Origin: Neocallimastix lanati (nom. inval.)
Taxonomy: Eukaryota > Neocallimastigomycota > Neocallimastigomycetes > Neocallimastigales > Neocallimastigaceae
Length of the DNA: 64,000 nucleotides
Reading direction: 5' to 3'
Assembly (NCBI GenBank): GCA_016946835.1
Contig: JACVTC010000183.1
Location: 129,501-193,500 of the forward strand
This document shows positions 1-14,021 of the stretch, in pieces. The notes under the pieces are model-generated. The model did no database searches. It had not been told where the DNA came from and saw nothing but the letters and a program-made list of their open reading frames with translations. A program made the position numbers and the translations under genes. How positions within the stretch are numbered: the first letter of the stretch is position 1; each line of letters starts with the position of its first letter.

Positions 1-605
1 TACACCCTGTAAGAAATCCCATCTACTTTAAGATTTGCGCTCTTTCCCTTAGAAGTCTGTTAAAGTTTGTGTATGAATTTTAATATTTTATTAAAATATC
101 AATCATCGTATCAATTAGGTAAAACCAATTTCTTTTAAGAAGTAATTGGGAAAAACCCTAATTAACCGATTTGCTAATCTAATCTAATTGTTCGAAAATA
201 AAAGAATAAAATAATTAAAAAATATTTCGATCATAAAATTATAAATTTACAAATAAGGAAAATAACATAATGATATTAATAAACAAAATACAGAATACAT
301 TATTAAAATACATATTAGAATACATAATATATTTGTTTACAATTTAATTAAATAAATAAACTAAAACTAATAAATTTAATAATTAAATGTATGATTAAAT
401 AAACTATAATTATTAATAAATGTATAAATAATAATTAATTAAATAAATTTTGTTGTATTAAATTAATGAATATTTAATATGGAGTTAAATAAATTATTAA
501 TAATATTTAAATGAATAAATATTGTATAATTAAATAAAGTTATAATTATAACTTTAACTAAGAAAATATAATTATTTTATTTAAAAATAATTATAGATTC
601 TTACA
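1..605 (-). mobile_element. Hairpin-rich LTR family I, copy a (partial)
   Basis: The segment from about 95 on matches the other family I LTRs (14,022; 15,874; 18,026; 19,578). Shared words are the hairpin around CCAATT...AATTGG, the phrase with CTAATCTAATCTAATT, and the end AGATTCTTACA at 605. The first ~90 bases are poorly conserved and the copy probably continues left of the window. Sense strand is taken as minus because the family's TATAAATA box lies on that strand in the complete copies. It is a fossil LTR fragment; no coding part is attached. Confidence 0.7.
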
Positions 606-1327
606 TAAAATTGATACGATATTATTAAAAGTATCAGTGTTCGGTTGAGCAAGTTGTTTAATTATAAAATAATATATTCTAACAGAAGAATATAATAAAC
701 ACACACTAATAAAATATATAGTAAACAATAATAATTCTTTTGTGGTATTTTAATTTTATTATTTTATTTTATATTTAAATATTAATCAATATATTTTATT
801 ATTTTAGTTATATTAATACATATTAAATTCTACTAAATTTTATATTAGTTAATTCCTCTGAATAACTAATTATTTTCTTTATAACTATAATTATAATAAT
901 ATTAAGTTTTCTCTCCTTAATATTAACTTTTTAGTTAGCTCTCTAACTTCCTTCTTAATTTATTATTTATTTTTTTCATTTTATATTTCATTATTTCTCT
1001 TAACTCTATTCTCTCTATTCTATTGGTTAGTTTATCTTATTTAATTTTATTAATACTTATTAATTGTACAAACTCATTTATTTACATGTATTAAATTATT
1101 TATCTATTATTTAAATTATTTTTATAGTTATTTCTATATTATTTGTAAGTGTCGTATCAAGACGCCCCTGCTTTGAGTAGACTTCGTCCCTTGAAGTCCT
1201 TATTTTATATATAATTTCTCTAAAAAAAAATTATTCTAAAAAAAAAAATTAAAATATTATATTTATTCTAGTTTAATTTAATTGGCTAATATCTAAAAAT
1301 CATAGTTATTATGTATGAATATTATTA

Positions 1328-1360
<33 letters not shown>

Positions 1361-2365
1361 GGTATGTATATATTTAATATTTAATATTTTTTTTTGTGTG
1401 TAAATTTTGAAATCTAAATTTTGAAATGTAAAATTTTTTTTTTTTTTTTTTTTTTATAAATTTGAAATCTAAATTTTGAAATATAAATATTATTTTTTTT
1501 GTACTAACTTAATCATTATATATTTATATATCTATATTATTATTTATTGTATATACCTCTGTCTATATTATATATTGTATATATATATTTATATATTTAT
1601 ATTATTTTATTGTATTTTATTGTAGTATGCTTGTCATTATATATATTTTATTATGATCAATTCCTTAGTATTTATCGTATCATATTATATGTACAATTTT
1701 ATTATGAATTTAATTATATTTAATTATTGTGAGTGAAAATTATTATTTATTATATTTATATTCCTTAACATTGTGTGTTGTACCTGTAATAATACTACCT
1801 TATATATTATTGATTATATATAAATATTATTCATTATGCGTCGTTGTTTGTATTATTATATATTGCTCTTAATATTTTATATTATATATATTATTTTTTT
1901 TGTATGATAATATTATCTTATACTTAACTTATGTTATTCTTATTATATATTGTATATATGTTATTTCTTATGTGTATTACTATTTAATCATATATGATTT
2001 TACTATTCTTATTATATTTATATATATTTTATTACATATATATTACTATTTATATTATATTTATGCTATATTATTATACTATTCCTATTATATTGTATAT
2101 ATGAAATTATGTTATATATATATCTTTTATATCTGTGTTATTACTGTGTTGTATATATTTATATATCTGTTTTTATTTTAAACTATTTTGTCATTATGTA
2201 ATACTTAATTTTTTTTTTTTTTTTAAAATATAAAGTTTGAATTTTGAAATATAAATTAAAATGTAATTTTTTTTTTAAATATAAATTTTTGAAATGTAAA
2301 TTAAAATGTAAATTTTTTTTTTTTTTTTTTTTTTGTTATTATTATTATTTTTATTATTATAACTA
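606..2365. other. AT-rich intergenic stretch without a gene
   Basis: No convincing coding sequence. The reading frame of about 90 codons near 1,900-2,181 is Tyr/Ile-rich and follows base composition only. Two small clusters share the word AAATTTTGAAAT and T-runs (about 1,395-1,490 and 2,225-2,330). A short GC-richer patch at 1,147-1,200 may be part of an LTR. This side is where a 3' LTR of the Ty3 fossil at 2.37-7.0 kb would lie, but I could not define its ends. Confidence 0.5.
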
Positions 2366-5300
2366 TTACTTTTCATCTTCGTCACCATCTAAGTTTATTT
2401 CCGTGAAATAAGGAACAATATTTTTTACATGAATGTTTCTTTCCGCAATTTCTCCAGAAATAGGATCTCGTACTGTGACCGTGTTCAATTCCTTTTTGAT
2501 AATTTGAAGAGGTCTAGAAAAATATGGATCCAACTTTCTTCTATTAAATACTTTAACAAGTACTAGATCTCCTGGTTTATAGGAACTCTTCATTCTTTTG
2601 ATTTGTTTTCTTCTATCCTCCCAGAGTTTATTAGCAGTATCGATATTCTTAATAGCTTCTTTGATCCATTTGTCGTGGGTAATAAATTTGCGTAGCCAAT
2701 ATTCTTCTAATGTTTCTTGAGGATTTTTCTTTTCAATATTAATAGTTAGTTCAAATGGTTGGAGATCTCTTCTACCGTACAGCAGTTCAAAGCTACTGAA
2801 CTTAGTTACTCCGTTTTTACAAGTTCTGAGAGCCCAAAGAGCACTTGGTAATGTTTCATCCCAGTCCGTTATTGTTTCTCCCAATAATCGTAAGTATTTA
2901 CTTATTTCCCTGTTTCTATTTTCTACTTCACCATTTGAAGCCGGGTGATAAGTAGAGATATAATGAACATAAACGTCATGGAGGTCCAAGAAGGCCTTGG
3001 TTTTGTCTGCAATAAATTATGGACCATTATCTGTTGTTAGGAATTTTATTACTTCTTCCGATTCTGAAGATTTGAGTGCTTCAGCCTCTACCCATTTAGT
3101 AAGGTAATCTACTAATACTATAATAAATATATTAGAATTTCTTGTGACAGGTAGCGGACCTATAAGATCCAACCCAACTCTTGAAAAAGGGTATCAGGGC
3201 TTCGTAGCTATGTCTTCGGTAAACTGGTTTAGCTGTTGAGGTCTATAAAGCTGACATCTATGACAACATTTAACGAAAAGGTAAACATCTCTTTTCATAT
3301 TTTTCCAATAGTAATCACGTTTCAATCTATTATACGTTTTATAGGTGCCTTCATGGCCAATGTAGTGTGCTTCTCCTATCAATTTTATTTGTTCCTCTTT
3401 ATTTTTAATAATTTTTCTCAGGTGATCTCCTTGTTTATAATATTCAATACCATCTATTAATATAATTTTCTTATTTATGAATCTTTCCATAAAATTATTT
3501 ATATTATTATCATCATCAATATTAACATTTAAATTATTATTTTGAATTAAATATATAGTTTCTTTCTTTGATATATCTTCGACCTTGATTTTATCTTCTT
3601 TATCTTCAATGTCTGTGGGTGTGCCTTCTTCTTTTGTTGAGTTCTTTTCAATAGTGGTCATTCTGGATAGGGCGTCTGCAATGACGTTCTTCTTCCCTTC
3701 CTGATATAGGACTTTAACTTTCAAAATAGATAATTCAGTAATCCATTTGAGATGTCTACTACTCATTGGTTCTTTATTTGCGAAGATACTTACAAGAGGT
3801 TTTTGGTCAGTATACACTATAGTTATAAAGGAGTTACCAGTAATATAAGGTTTGAATTTCCTAACGCAATGATATACAGCTTTACCCTCAAGATCAGTAA
3901 TACTATAGTTCAATTCCGATGACGATAAAGTTCTACTCTCAAAGTAAATAGGAACTTCTATGGAGTCATCATTAAGTTGTAACAATACACCTCCTAGTCC
4001 GTCTTTAGATGCATCAGTACGTATAATGAAAGCCTTAGTAAAATCTGGCGGTGTTAATATTGGCGAAATTGTAAGTCTCCTTTTTAATTCAATAAATGCT
4101 TCTGTGCACGAGTTAGTCCAAATAAAGGGCACATCTTTTTTTAACAAAGCATATAGAGGGTTGCCAATATTGGCAAACTGGAAAATGAATTTTCTGTAAT
4201 AACCTACAACCCCAAGGAATGATTTAAGTTGAGTGGTGTTCTTTGGAGTATCCCTATTTAAAATGACTTTAATTTTGTCAGGAATAGGTGATATACCTCT
4301 AGTGGAAAGGATATGACCTAGAAGTTTCACTTCCTCTTTGAAAAATTCGCATTTTTCAATGTTAATTGAGAAATATTTTATATTTAGAGAATATTTCAAA
4401 CACTAATTTTAGATGATTTAAATGTTCTTCAATTGAATTGGAATACACAACTATGTCATCAATATAGACTAATAAACATTTTCCAATGAAGGGTACAAGG
4501 GTCCGGTTCATCTCCCTTTGAAAGGTAGCAGGAGCATTGGTTAAACCGAATGGCATAACAACAAATTATAGTTCCAAAATTTTGTTGTAAAGGAAGTTTT
4601 TTTCAATAACTTTAGGATTCATCGGGATTTGATGGTATCTCGAATATAAATCAAGAACAGAAAATGTTTTAGCACCTATAACTGAAGATACAAGTTCGTC
4701 GATAAAGGGAAGTGCATATGAATCTTTAATAGTAATTTCATTGAGTTTTCTATAATCTATGCATAATCTCCATTTCCTATTTTTTTTACGAACTAATAAA
4801 ACAGGAAATGACCAAGGGGAATGTGAAGGAATAATCAAGCCTTTATTAAGTAAAGATATAATTCCTTCTTTTAATATGTCCGAATGCTCTTTTGATAATT
4901 TATAGGATTTTAACTTAATTGGTTTTTCTGGGGTAGTAATTATGGAATGTGGTTCTAAATTAGCAGTTGTTAACTGACTCATTGACGTAGCCATACAATT
5001 TTTGTATTGATTAATAAGACTTTCAAATTTTGATTTAACTTTATCTGGAACAGAATTGAGAATTTCGTTTAAGGTAGAGTTAAATTCATGAATTTCTTCA
5101 TCTTCTTTAGATACAAAAATAATATTTATTAAGAATACTTCTTCCAAAAATAATATCAAAATATGGATTATCTTGATAATATAAAATTTTTCATTAATTT
5201 TGCAAGAATCATTAATATTAATTTTCAATGGAACATAGTATTCAGTAGGTATGTAGATCCATTTGCTAAAGTAATATTTTGTTCTACTATATCTTCTTCA

Positions 5301-7015
5301 ATTTTCACATCATTAAATTTGTTTAAACATCCTGTTGTTATAACATTTACATTTTCTCTTGTATCGTAAAGAATTTTTAATAATACTTCTTTTGTTTTTC
5401 CAATGAAGATTGGAATAGGAATGTTATAAAGAGAGCATAATATATTATCTATTTTTTGCTTACAACCTTGTCCCAATTCCTTCCTAAGAGTAGGACTAAT
5501 AGAAATTAACTGTGCAAGATTAATTTTTAGAAGCAAGTTGTTGGCTTCTTTAATTATATTAAACTTATTTCCTGGTTCTATCGTTTGTATGTCAGTCATT
5601 TTTCTTTTTTTGATTTGTTTAGATTGACTAGGAGATTGACTATGAGTTAGAACATCTTTAGTATTATTTTCATTATTTATTTTACTATGTTCATCATTTA
5701 GGTTAATTACACTATTCTCATTATTTTCATTATTACTTTTATTATTATTTCTATTATTTTTTTCTGGATTATTTTTCATTTCAGTATCTTTTGTATTTTC
5801 CTTTGTATTACTTGGTTCATAAATAATAATTTCATCATTATCATTTAATTCATGTGCATTTTGTTTTTCATTATTTAGTTCTTCACTTATTTTTCTTCTT
5901 CTTGTATTCCATATTACTATCTTTTGTTGTTTAGCTTTCTTAATATCTGGTTGATTGAAAATAGATGGTCTAATGATACTTTTATTATTTGGAGAAATTT
6001 TATTTTTATCCAAAGTATTTGTAGGCACTTTCTGGGCTACATTAATTTGAGAGATTTGATTATTTTCATTATTAAGATAATTTATTGATTGATTTGGAGA
6101 TGCAATTTTAGTTATTTTGGGAGATTGCTTACTCCCATAATTTAATTTAAATACTTTTCTTTAATTCAGAGCAATCATCTTTAATATGGCCTATTCTTTG
6201 ACAATTTAAACATACATTGATTTTTAAATCAGCAAGTTTCAGAGTTATTTCTTGTAATTCATCATCTTGGAGTTGTATAGGTTTCAATGAGATTTTTCTA
6301 TTTTCAACATTTTGATTAATATAATTATGAGTAGGCTTTATATCACTATTATATTTTTGGTAATTATTGTTATGATTATTATTTATATTATTATTATTAT
6401 TATTATATGTGTTATTTTTATTATAAGTACTTGTATAATACGGTCCATACTTATTTTGAGTGTTAGATTTTATATTTCTTTTGTTTGATTCTCCTTTATC
6501 TTTAGATCTATTTTATTCTATTAATTTCTATATCTTCTCTTTTTAGACGTTATTTTCATTGCATCTTTTAAGTGTTGCTGTTCTGCTTCTAATAAAGTCT
6601 CATAGGCTTTAGTTAAAGTCCGAAGTGCATTAATATAATAAGAGATTATAACTTCCTTATTTAAATCAATTCTAATTTCATTTAACAGTGTTTCAAACCT
6701 TATGTTGAATTCTGCAACACTTTCACCTTTCTTAATTGTAGCTGTTGAAAGTTCTTATAACCTTGAGTTTTTAGAAAGAAGGCCTTTTTAATGTTCCTGT
6801 AATTACTTATAAGGGTGTCTTATTTATCTGGGGTAGTTTTATTTAATGAATTTATTACTATCTTTCTTGCAATACCAGTAGTAATTGAAATTAAACATTC
6901 TATCTTTTCTTCTTCTTCAATTTTATTGGAACTACACCAACGAGTATATGAGAAGTTCCAATCATCGAATTCTACAGTAGATTGACCTAATATAGGAATT
7001 CTAATTAATTAATTT
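2366..7015 (-). mobile_element. Ty3/Gypsy retrotransposon fossil 1
   Basis: Minus-strand gag-pol remnant of the Ty3/Gypsy (Metaviridae) type. Reading from right to left, the parts are: a gag-like region with a CCHC zinc knuckle (C-x2-C-x4-H-x4-C, about 6,180-6,230), a retropepsin-like region (about 5,230-5,480), reverse transcriptase with YIDD box and the RLCIDYRKLNE motif (about 4,150-5,000), RNase H (about 3,600-4,100; TDQKPL word), and integrase with an HHCC-type zinc region and core (about 2,370-3,330). The order PR-RT-RH-IN is that of Ty3/Gypsy. It is broken, with roughly half a dozen or more breaks, so it is old and probably inactive. I could not pair terminal LTRs with confidence. It belongs to a different lineage from fossil 2: the RT words and gag differ. 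Confidence 0.9.
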
Positions 7016-7832
7016 TAAATCAGTTATTTTCTTTTATTATAAAATAAGTAAATGATGAAGAGATTTTACGATTACAATTAAGTATAATGTTCACACTCTG
7101 GAATTTAGACGTAATTTTATTTTCTCTTTTATATAATTTATATAGTTTATTTTATACAATAATTTATTCACTAACAAAAATTTAATTATTTAATCAAATT
7201 TTTAATTAATTAAAATTTAATATATTCAATTTCAATTTATTTATTCACTTAATTATACGTTTCTTTAATAAATTATTTTTGTATATATTCTTATAAGTAT
7301 TTTATTTTGGAAACAGTATTATATATAAGGTGGCACAAATTTTTCGTAGCCTTTTTATTATATTTTCGAAACCCACGTATATTATATACTCTCATTATTA
7401 GTTTTCACACTATTATTGTAAAGTTTTGCTTTCTCTAAATTATTCAGAGTATCGATACAAAAATATGCTACTCTTCTAATAAATTTTCTATTCTATACGT
7501 GCTCTACTCTCTATAATAAAAATCTACTACTCTCTTTCACCTATTCTAATATATAATAATTTAACTCAACCTTGAATCTAGTTTCAATAGTGTGTTGTTA
7601 ACAGATTATAGACCTATATAACCCTTTAATTATAATAATATAATTTCTTTTATTTATTATTTTGTTATTATACTATTTTTATATTTATTATATCTTTTTT
7701 TTTAATTATGAATTTTTATATTAGTTCATACTCTAGTTTTTTTTTATTATCATTGTAATTATTATTTATCCTTTATTTTATTATTATAAATTTTTATCTA
7801 GTTCATACTCTAGTGTTAATAAATAATATTTA
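7016..7832. repeat. AT-rich spacer between the two Ty3 fossils
   Basis: No gene seen. A pyrimidine-rich stretch (about 7,440-7,560) and a local duplication are present: the word TAGTTCATACTCTAGT occurs at about 7,722 and, with one base changed upstream, at about 7,798, some 76-80 bp apart. The segment may hold LTR sequence of one of the neighbouring fossils, but no clear TG...CA ends with a matching target duplication could be found. Confidence 0.4.
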
Positions 7833-10301
7833 TTAATAATAAGATAGCTGCCTCCGGTTCGAAGGACCACTGATAAATATTTGAAAGTTCTTATAACCCC
7901 TAACCCTAACCCTAGTATTATCCCAAATAAAACCATTGTTCTTTTTGAGAAGTTTCCTTAAAGGTTCCATTTTACCAGCAAAGTTTTTTATAAACTTCCT
8001 GTAATAATTACAAAGGCCTAGGAAACTTTGTAATTCCTTTAAGTTTTTCGGTGATGGCCAATCCAAAATGGATTTAACTTTATCTTGGTCCATACTTAAA
8101 CCATTGACAGAAACAATAAAACCTAAGAATTTTGTTTTTTCGACATGGAACTCACATTTTTCTAATTTAGCAAGTAATCCGTTGTCGATTAACAGAGAAA
8201 GAACTTTTCTAACATGTTGTATATGGCTTTTAAGATCTTTTGAATAGATGATTATATCATCTAAATATACTTGGACAAATATACCAAGAGTTTCGGAAAG
8301 TATATCTTGAATAAACCTTTGAAACACAGATGGAGCATTACGTAAACCAAATGGCATTACGAGATATTCGTAATGGCCAATTGGGGTCCTAAATGCTGTA
8401 AGGTATTCATGACCTTCTTTAATTCTTACCAGGTTGTAGGCTGATCGAAGGTCTAATCGTGAAAAAATTGTTGCTCCTTTAAAAGACTCTAATAGATCAT
8501 TTATCCGGGGTATCGGATAACTATTTCTAACGGTTACAGCATTTAATCTTCGGTAGTCGATACATAGTCGTAAGGTCCCATCTTTCTTCACAACAAATAA
8601 TATTGGCGCACCAGCAGGGGATTTAGATTTCCGAATAAATCCCTTAAGTAGATTTTCTTTTATATATTCCTTAAGTGCTATCATTTCTTTAACTGTTAAG
8701 GAATAAATAGGCCCGAAATACAACTGGCTTCCTGGAACTAAGTCGATTGTCATATCATATGGTCGATGAGGAGGAAGCTTTTCAGCTTTTCTTTCATCAA
8801 ATATTTCTATAAGGTCTGAATAGTACTTTTTTAAAATTTCTATTGTTTTTTCTAAGGCCGGATTGTCTTCTACTGGAGTATCTAAGATAGACGCACAAAT
8901 ATCGCTTTCTGAGTCATAAATAATATCAGTTGAGACTGTTTCTGGTATTATGGTATCCAACCGTGATTCTTCGGATATAGCAGCTGAAATTACTTGTTTT
9001 TTAAATTGGAATTTATTGCCTACACATGATGGACAATGTTTAGCGCAATAATTTTCAAGGAAGTATATTCTATTTCTTTTATAGTCAATGTAGGGATTGT
9101 GAGTTGAGAGCCAGTCCCTACCCAATATACCAGAGATTCCACTTAATTGTATATTTCCAATGCAAAATTCATAAACCTCTTGATGGTCCATGAATTTCAG
9201 TTTCAATGGCTTAGATGTCTGTTTTATCATCATTGTTTTGGTATTTGGTAATTGGACATTTATCGGGGAGGATAAACCTACAATTGGTATTCTGTGAGCA
9301 TTAACAAAAGATTTACACAAGAAACTTCTAGCTGATCCGGAGTCAATAAGCATATTGATTTTAATATTCTTGTTATTAAAGGAAATAATAAATGTTGTAG
9401 TCATAGTAGTTGATTTATCTGGTGTATAGTTCGCAGATAGAACTTCATTGTTATTCTTGTTCTTTAGATTTTTATTAAACTTAAATTTGTTTTCTCTTTT
9501 ATTATGAAATTTAAATTTGTTTTCTGATTTATTTAATTCATGCTTCTTTTTGTTAAATGATTTATTATTTCGCTTTTGGAATGAACCACGTTTATTTCGG
9601 ATACAACTTTCCAAATAATATTTTTTATCTATAGTCATAATCATGTTAGTAGCCTCGAATAGAGTTCTAGGTTTTTCTTGCTTGTCGAACTCCTCTCGAA
9701 CTTTATCTATAAGTCCCTTTCCGATTATATCAACGCAAACTTCATCTGGCCAACCCAATCTTCCTGCGATCTTCCTGAATTCAATGGTGTATTCAGCCAC
9801 TCCTCCAAGTTGTTGTTGTTTGAGAGCCCATAGTTTATCCATCAAAACATATTTTTGCTTTCTGTCGTCTCCTCCATCAAAGTTCTTAATTAGAAGTGTT
9901 TTAAATTCTTTATAACTAAGTGAATTTAAAGTACCGTCCACCAGTAAAGACAAAGCCCATTTTCTAGCGGTTCCACTAAGTTTATTCACTAAGAATGTGC
10001 TTTTTGATACTTCTTCTTCGAAAGATTTCGGATGGTGCAGAAAGAACTTCTCACATTGAATGATTATTGCAGGAATATTGTCTTTGTTCTCCTCTTCTTG
10101 TTCTTTAGTTAGTAATCCATTAGCAGAGAAGAATGTTGGGATAAGTTCAGTTATTGCCGTAATAAACTTTGATGTTCCTTCAGAATGGAATGGGGAGTTA
10201 TTTTCTTCAAACAAAGATGGATTCATTATATTGTCTTCACCATTGTCTGGCTCTACAAAACTCTTATGCTTGGAAGGGCTGATATTACTATTCATTTCCA
10301 T
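7833..10301 (-). mobile_element. Ty3/Gypsy retrotransposon fossil 2
   Basis: A long minus-strand frame of 822 codons beginning with ATG at 10,301. Parts in order: gag (retrotransposon gag domain, roughly residues 50-240), a basic Lys/Asn-rich stretch (240-290), an aspartic protease with the DSGSA word (about 310-420), and reverse transcriptase with RLCIDYRRLN, a DLRSAYN word and the YLDDI active site (about 530-720). A partial RNase H beginning follows. Later pol domains and the downstream LTR are not seen to its left. The body has telomere-like CCCTAA repeats at its left edge (7,898-7,914). It is broken, with at least one large break, though the gag-PR-RT part is well kept, so it is younger than fossils 1 and 3. 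Confidence 0.92.
7898..7914. repeat. Interstitial telomere-like motif (CCCTAA)n
   Basis: Seventeen bases read as nearly three units of CCCTAA (TTAGGG on the minus strand), the common fungal telomere repeat. It lies at the left edge of the recognisable Ty3 fossil 2 domain. Three units can arise by chance in AT-rich DNA only rarely, because C-triplets are scarce here. Confidence 0.6.
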
Positions 10302-11379
10302 ATTACCTATTTATATTATGCAAAATATAATTAGTGCTGTATTAAAATAATAATATTTTATAATTTATATAAATTTTTCTTTTACGTTTTAGCAAATATT
10401 CTTGATAGTTTTAAGAAGAGTTATTATTGTTATGGGCTCAGACCACACACAATATTTTAAAAACACAATATTAAATATTATAAATAAATTTTTAATTAGT
10501 TTAAATAAAGTATTTTATAAATTTTTTATTTTATTTTTTATCGTCCCTTTTCAAAAGAAAGAAAATTTCTTCCTTTTATAGTTTTTACATGAATCTTGAA
10601 TTGAACATTAACATATAAATTTATTTATATTATTCCATTATGAATGTTATTTTATTTAATATTAATATATCTTAAAATTAACCTACTGTAAAGTATCTAT
10701 TTTAAAATATAGTTATTTAATTATTAATTATTTATTTATATTTGAAATTTTAACTATCTATTTTAATATTATTTTAATTTATCAATTAATATATAATTTA
10801 GTATTCTTGTAAATTATTAATATCATATTCTCATAAAGTTTATTATTGTAATAAGAATAGAGAAAATAATAATCTATTTTAGAGAAAACAATAAAAATTA
10901 TTGTTAGTATTGTCAAACGATTTAATTTTATACAGAATTAAATATTTCTGTATTTATTTTATTAAAAACAATTTATAGATAATTATTTTTATTATAAATA
11001 ATTTTATTATAAATAAATTTTTTTTTATTATAACTATTTTAATTTTAAATAATTTCATTATTATAAACATTTTATATTTTTTTTCTTTTTATTATTTTTT
11101 TTTATTATTTTATATTCTTATTTGAAGTAAATAAGCTAGTTCCGGATCAAATATTATTGTAACAGATACATGGTAACTTCAAGCCTATCCAATGATAGTC
11201 CTCTGGTTACGTAACGTATCTCTAAACAGTTAGCAATTTCGGCTAATCAAATAAAATCTTTTATTAATTTCGTACATTAAATTTTATTATTTTTTATAGT
11301 TAATTATATAGTTAAATACTTAGATAAATATATTTTATTTAGTGATTAGTAAACTAAGTTAAATTATTTACCAATCATA
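10302..11379. other. AT-rich stretch, possible 5' end of Ty3 fossil 2
   Basis: No coding sequence. This is where the 5' LTR and primer site of the minus-strand fossil 2 would lie. A GC-richer word at 10,426-10,446 could be part of a primer site, but the reading is ambiguous. A second GC-richer patch (about 11,130-11,240) has LTR-like composition. No ends could be fixed. Confidence 0.4.
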
Positions 11380-11740
11380 AAATTATTAGCATGTATAAAT
11401 AATAATCGAACATGTAACTGTAACGCACTAGCGTTACTATTAACGTAAATTGTTATTATAAATATTAATATTAATAAATAAAATATATTTATTAAATAAA
11501 TACAGATTACTCAGTGTAAGCCCAGTAACTAATAACAGATAGAGTTATAAAGTGCTGCGCTATATTCTTGTGTGATAAAATAGATAATTATAAATATAAT
11601 TAATTTTAGTGTTTATTATTAACAACTCGAATAAAGAGGTGTTAAGTTTTCTTAGTCTTTAAATTTAATTATTATTCGTTATTTTAGTTAATAATAAACT
11701 TACCTTTTACAATTGTTATGGTTCGGGTTTTATTAGAAAT
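11380..11740. repeat. Dispersed repeat block B, copy 1
   Basis: This block resembles 22,720-23,140. Shared landmarks are a sequence like CAGTGTAAGCCCAGTAACTA, a GCGCTATATTC/GCGTTATATTC word and the end phrase TTAGTTAATAATAAACTTACC. It is most likely part of a second LTR family (family II); the exact ends are unknown. Confidence 0.6.
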
Positions 11741-12544
11741 TTTATTAATTATTTATTTTTAATATTTTTCTGTCTACATTTTAATTATTGAAAAACTTCA
11801 CTTATTTATACATTATGAAAAAAATAAATATGTAAAGCCTTTCTACATTTTATTATCATATTTAAAAAAAAATAATTTACTATTACTAATTACTTCAAAT
11901 TTTATATTAATTTAAATTAACTAATTCATAAGTATTTTTATTTTAATAAATTTTGTTTATATAATTTTATATTATTTTTCATATACTAAAACTAAATTAT
12001 TTAATATATACGAAAAGAAACAAATAAAATTTAAAAAGATTTTACAGAAAAATAAAGTTATTTTAATCAAGAATATTAATATAATATTCTTATATTTTAT
12101 ATAAAATAAATTTAAAAACTACAATATATTTAATATTTATTATTAATCAATTAAGATTTGATTTTATTTGTGGGGAATAAAAATATTAAATAATCAATTT
12201 AAAAAAAAATAAAATACTAAAAAGAATACAATTTTAATATTGATACAATATAATAATAATATAATAATATATTTGAAAATAAAAATAAAATATTAATATT
12301 GATAATAAACACTTTAATAAAATAATAGAATTTAAGGTTAAATTATAGATATTGATATTAATAATAAAAATATAGAATTATTGATAATATTTTAGAAACT
12401 TTTAATAAAAATATAAAAAAAAATTATATTTATAAAATAATTTAGTATAGAAAATATAGTAAAGTAATATTAAGTAAAGAACAATATAATGGATTCTAAA
12501 GTATGTTAAGATTTTGATATAATTTATAGTTTAAATTTAAATAA
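11741..12544. other. AT-rich stretch, nothing recognisable
   Basis: No gene, no clear repeat ends. Composition is close to pure A/T with scattered AATAAA words. Confidence 0.5.
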
Positions 12545-13860
12545 AATAATATGTTTTATTAAAAAATATTCACTAGGTCGATATGTCTATATAGTAATAT
12601 ACTGTATAGATATATAATAATAATAATAAATATTTAAATGGTTTAGTTTAATAAAAATTTATTTATAATAACATTAGATAATTAGAATTATTAAATTAAT
12701 TTGTGTAAAGAGTTCTATCAGAAACAGATTACAAATAACAAATTTTAACACCAAAATAAAAAAGAACATGTAATAAAAATTCGTTTTTTTAAATAAAAAA
12801 ATCTTTATTAATTAAAAAAATTAAATCTCTTTTTTGTTATTAACTATCATATAGTCAATAACTAATACCTCGATTTAATTATAGAAATTTACATGTATTT
12901 ATATTTTTTCATTATTACATTATAATATATTATTTCTATCTAATTTACATATATTACTATTTATTTATAAACAAAATATTTATTTATAATTTTATTAAAT
13001 AATAATTAACTAAACTAAACAATAATTAATTCAATAAACTTTCAACTTATTTACAATAATAATTAAATTCAATAACAATTCATTTATTATATATTTATTA
13101 TATAAATATTATTAATACTAATGTTTATATATTTACAATTCAAAACTATTTTTATAAACTATTTAAACTAATTTTAACTATTTAAAACTATTCCGAAATT
13201 AATTTTAAAGTATTTTAAACTAACTAAACTAAATTAACTAACTAAAATAAAATAACTAAATTAAATAAATTAAATTAACTAACTTAAATAAATTATCCAA
13301 AATTATTTAAATAATAATTTATCCTTTATGAAAAGTTTACATAAATTTATAATTAATTTTCATATACGTAAATCATAAATTTATGTAAAATTATTACATT
13401 AATTAATTATGTAATAATTAATTATTAAAGATTTTATTAAATCTTTACAATTTGATTTTAAATTTATTTATTTTATTTTATAATAAAATATCTATAATAT
13501 ATTACTATTAAGGTTATTTTACAATAACCTTACAAAGAACATAAAAGATAAATTTTTACATCTTTCTTTTATATTTCGTAAGTTACATAATAATAATATT
13601 TAATTATAAGATATTACTAATATAGTAATATAAATATTAATAAAATATAGAGATAAATTTAATTATATAATTAATTTGAATAATTGAAATTAATATAGAT
13701 ATGTTGTAAACATATATAAAACATAATATAAATAAAATACATGTGACGTCAAATGTACCATTGAAATTTATTATTAATATAAACCTTATTTATTAATATT
13801 TTCAGAATTATTAGGCCTAAGATAACCCATTAAATATTAAACAAAAATTTATATTAATTA
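12545..13860. repeat. Dispersed repeat block A, copy 1 (interrupted)
   Basis: Two parts match the right-hand copy. Positions 12,545-12,670 match 21,643-21,790 (shared AATAATATGTTTTATTAAA and CACTAGGTCGATATGTCT-like words). Positions 13,500-13,815 match 21,872-22,205 (shared CTTACAAAGAAC and ACATCT.TCTTTTAT words). The two parts are ~950 bp apart here and ~230 bp apart on the right, so several hundred bases were inserted here or lost there. Probably LTR family II. Confidence 0.6.
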
Positions 13861-14021
13861 TTACTTATTTAAATATATATATTATTTATAATTAAATAAA
13901 TAATATTTTTAATTATTGAAATGTAAATAACTGAAATTGAGATTTCAGTTCAGTTATAATTTCAACAAATTAAGTTGAAATTCTAATTAATAATCCATTA
14001 TATGTTCGTTCTTTACCACAA

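Noticed and set aside
1900-2181. 93-codon open frame on the plus strand
   Set aside because: Made almost only of Ile, Tyr, Leu and Phe from TAT/ATT codons; a product of AT-rich sequence.
7088-7613. Solo LTR starting TGTTCACAC
   Set aside because: The candidate ends have no matching 5-bp duplication (TATAA against GATTA).
10426-10446. Primer-binding site of fossil 2, or a half-tRNA-Met primer site of a plus-strand element
   Set aside because: Both readings need wobble pairs or lack a CA-ended LTR beside them; not decisive.
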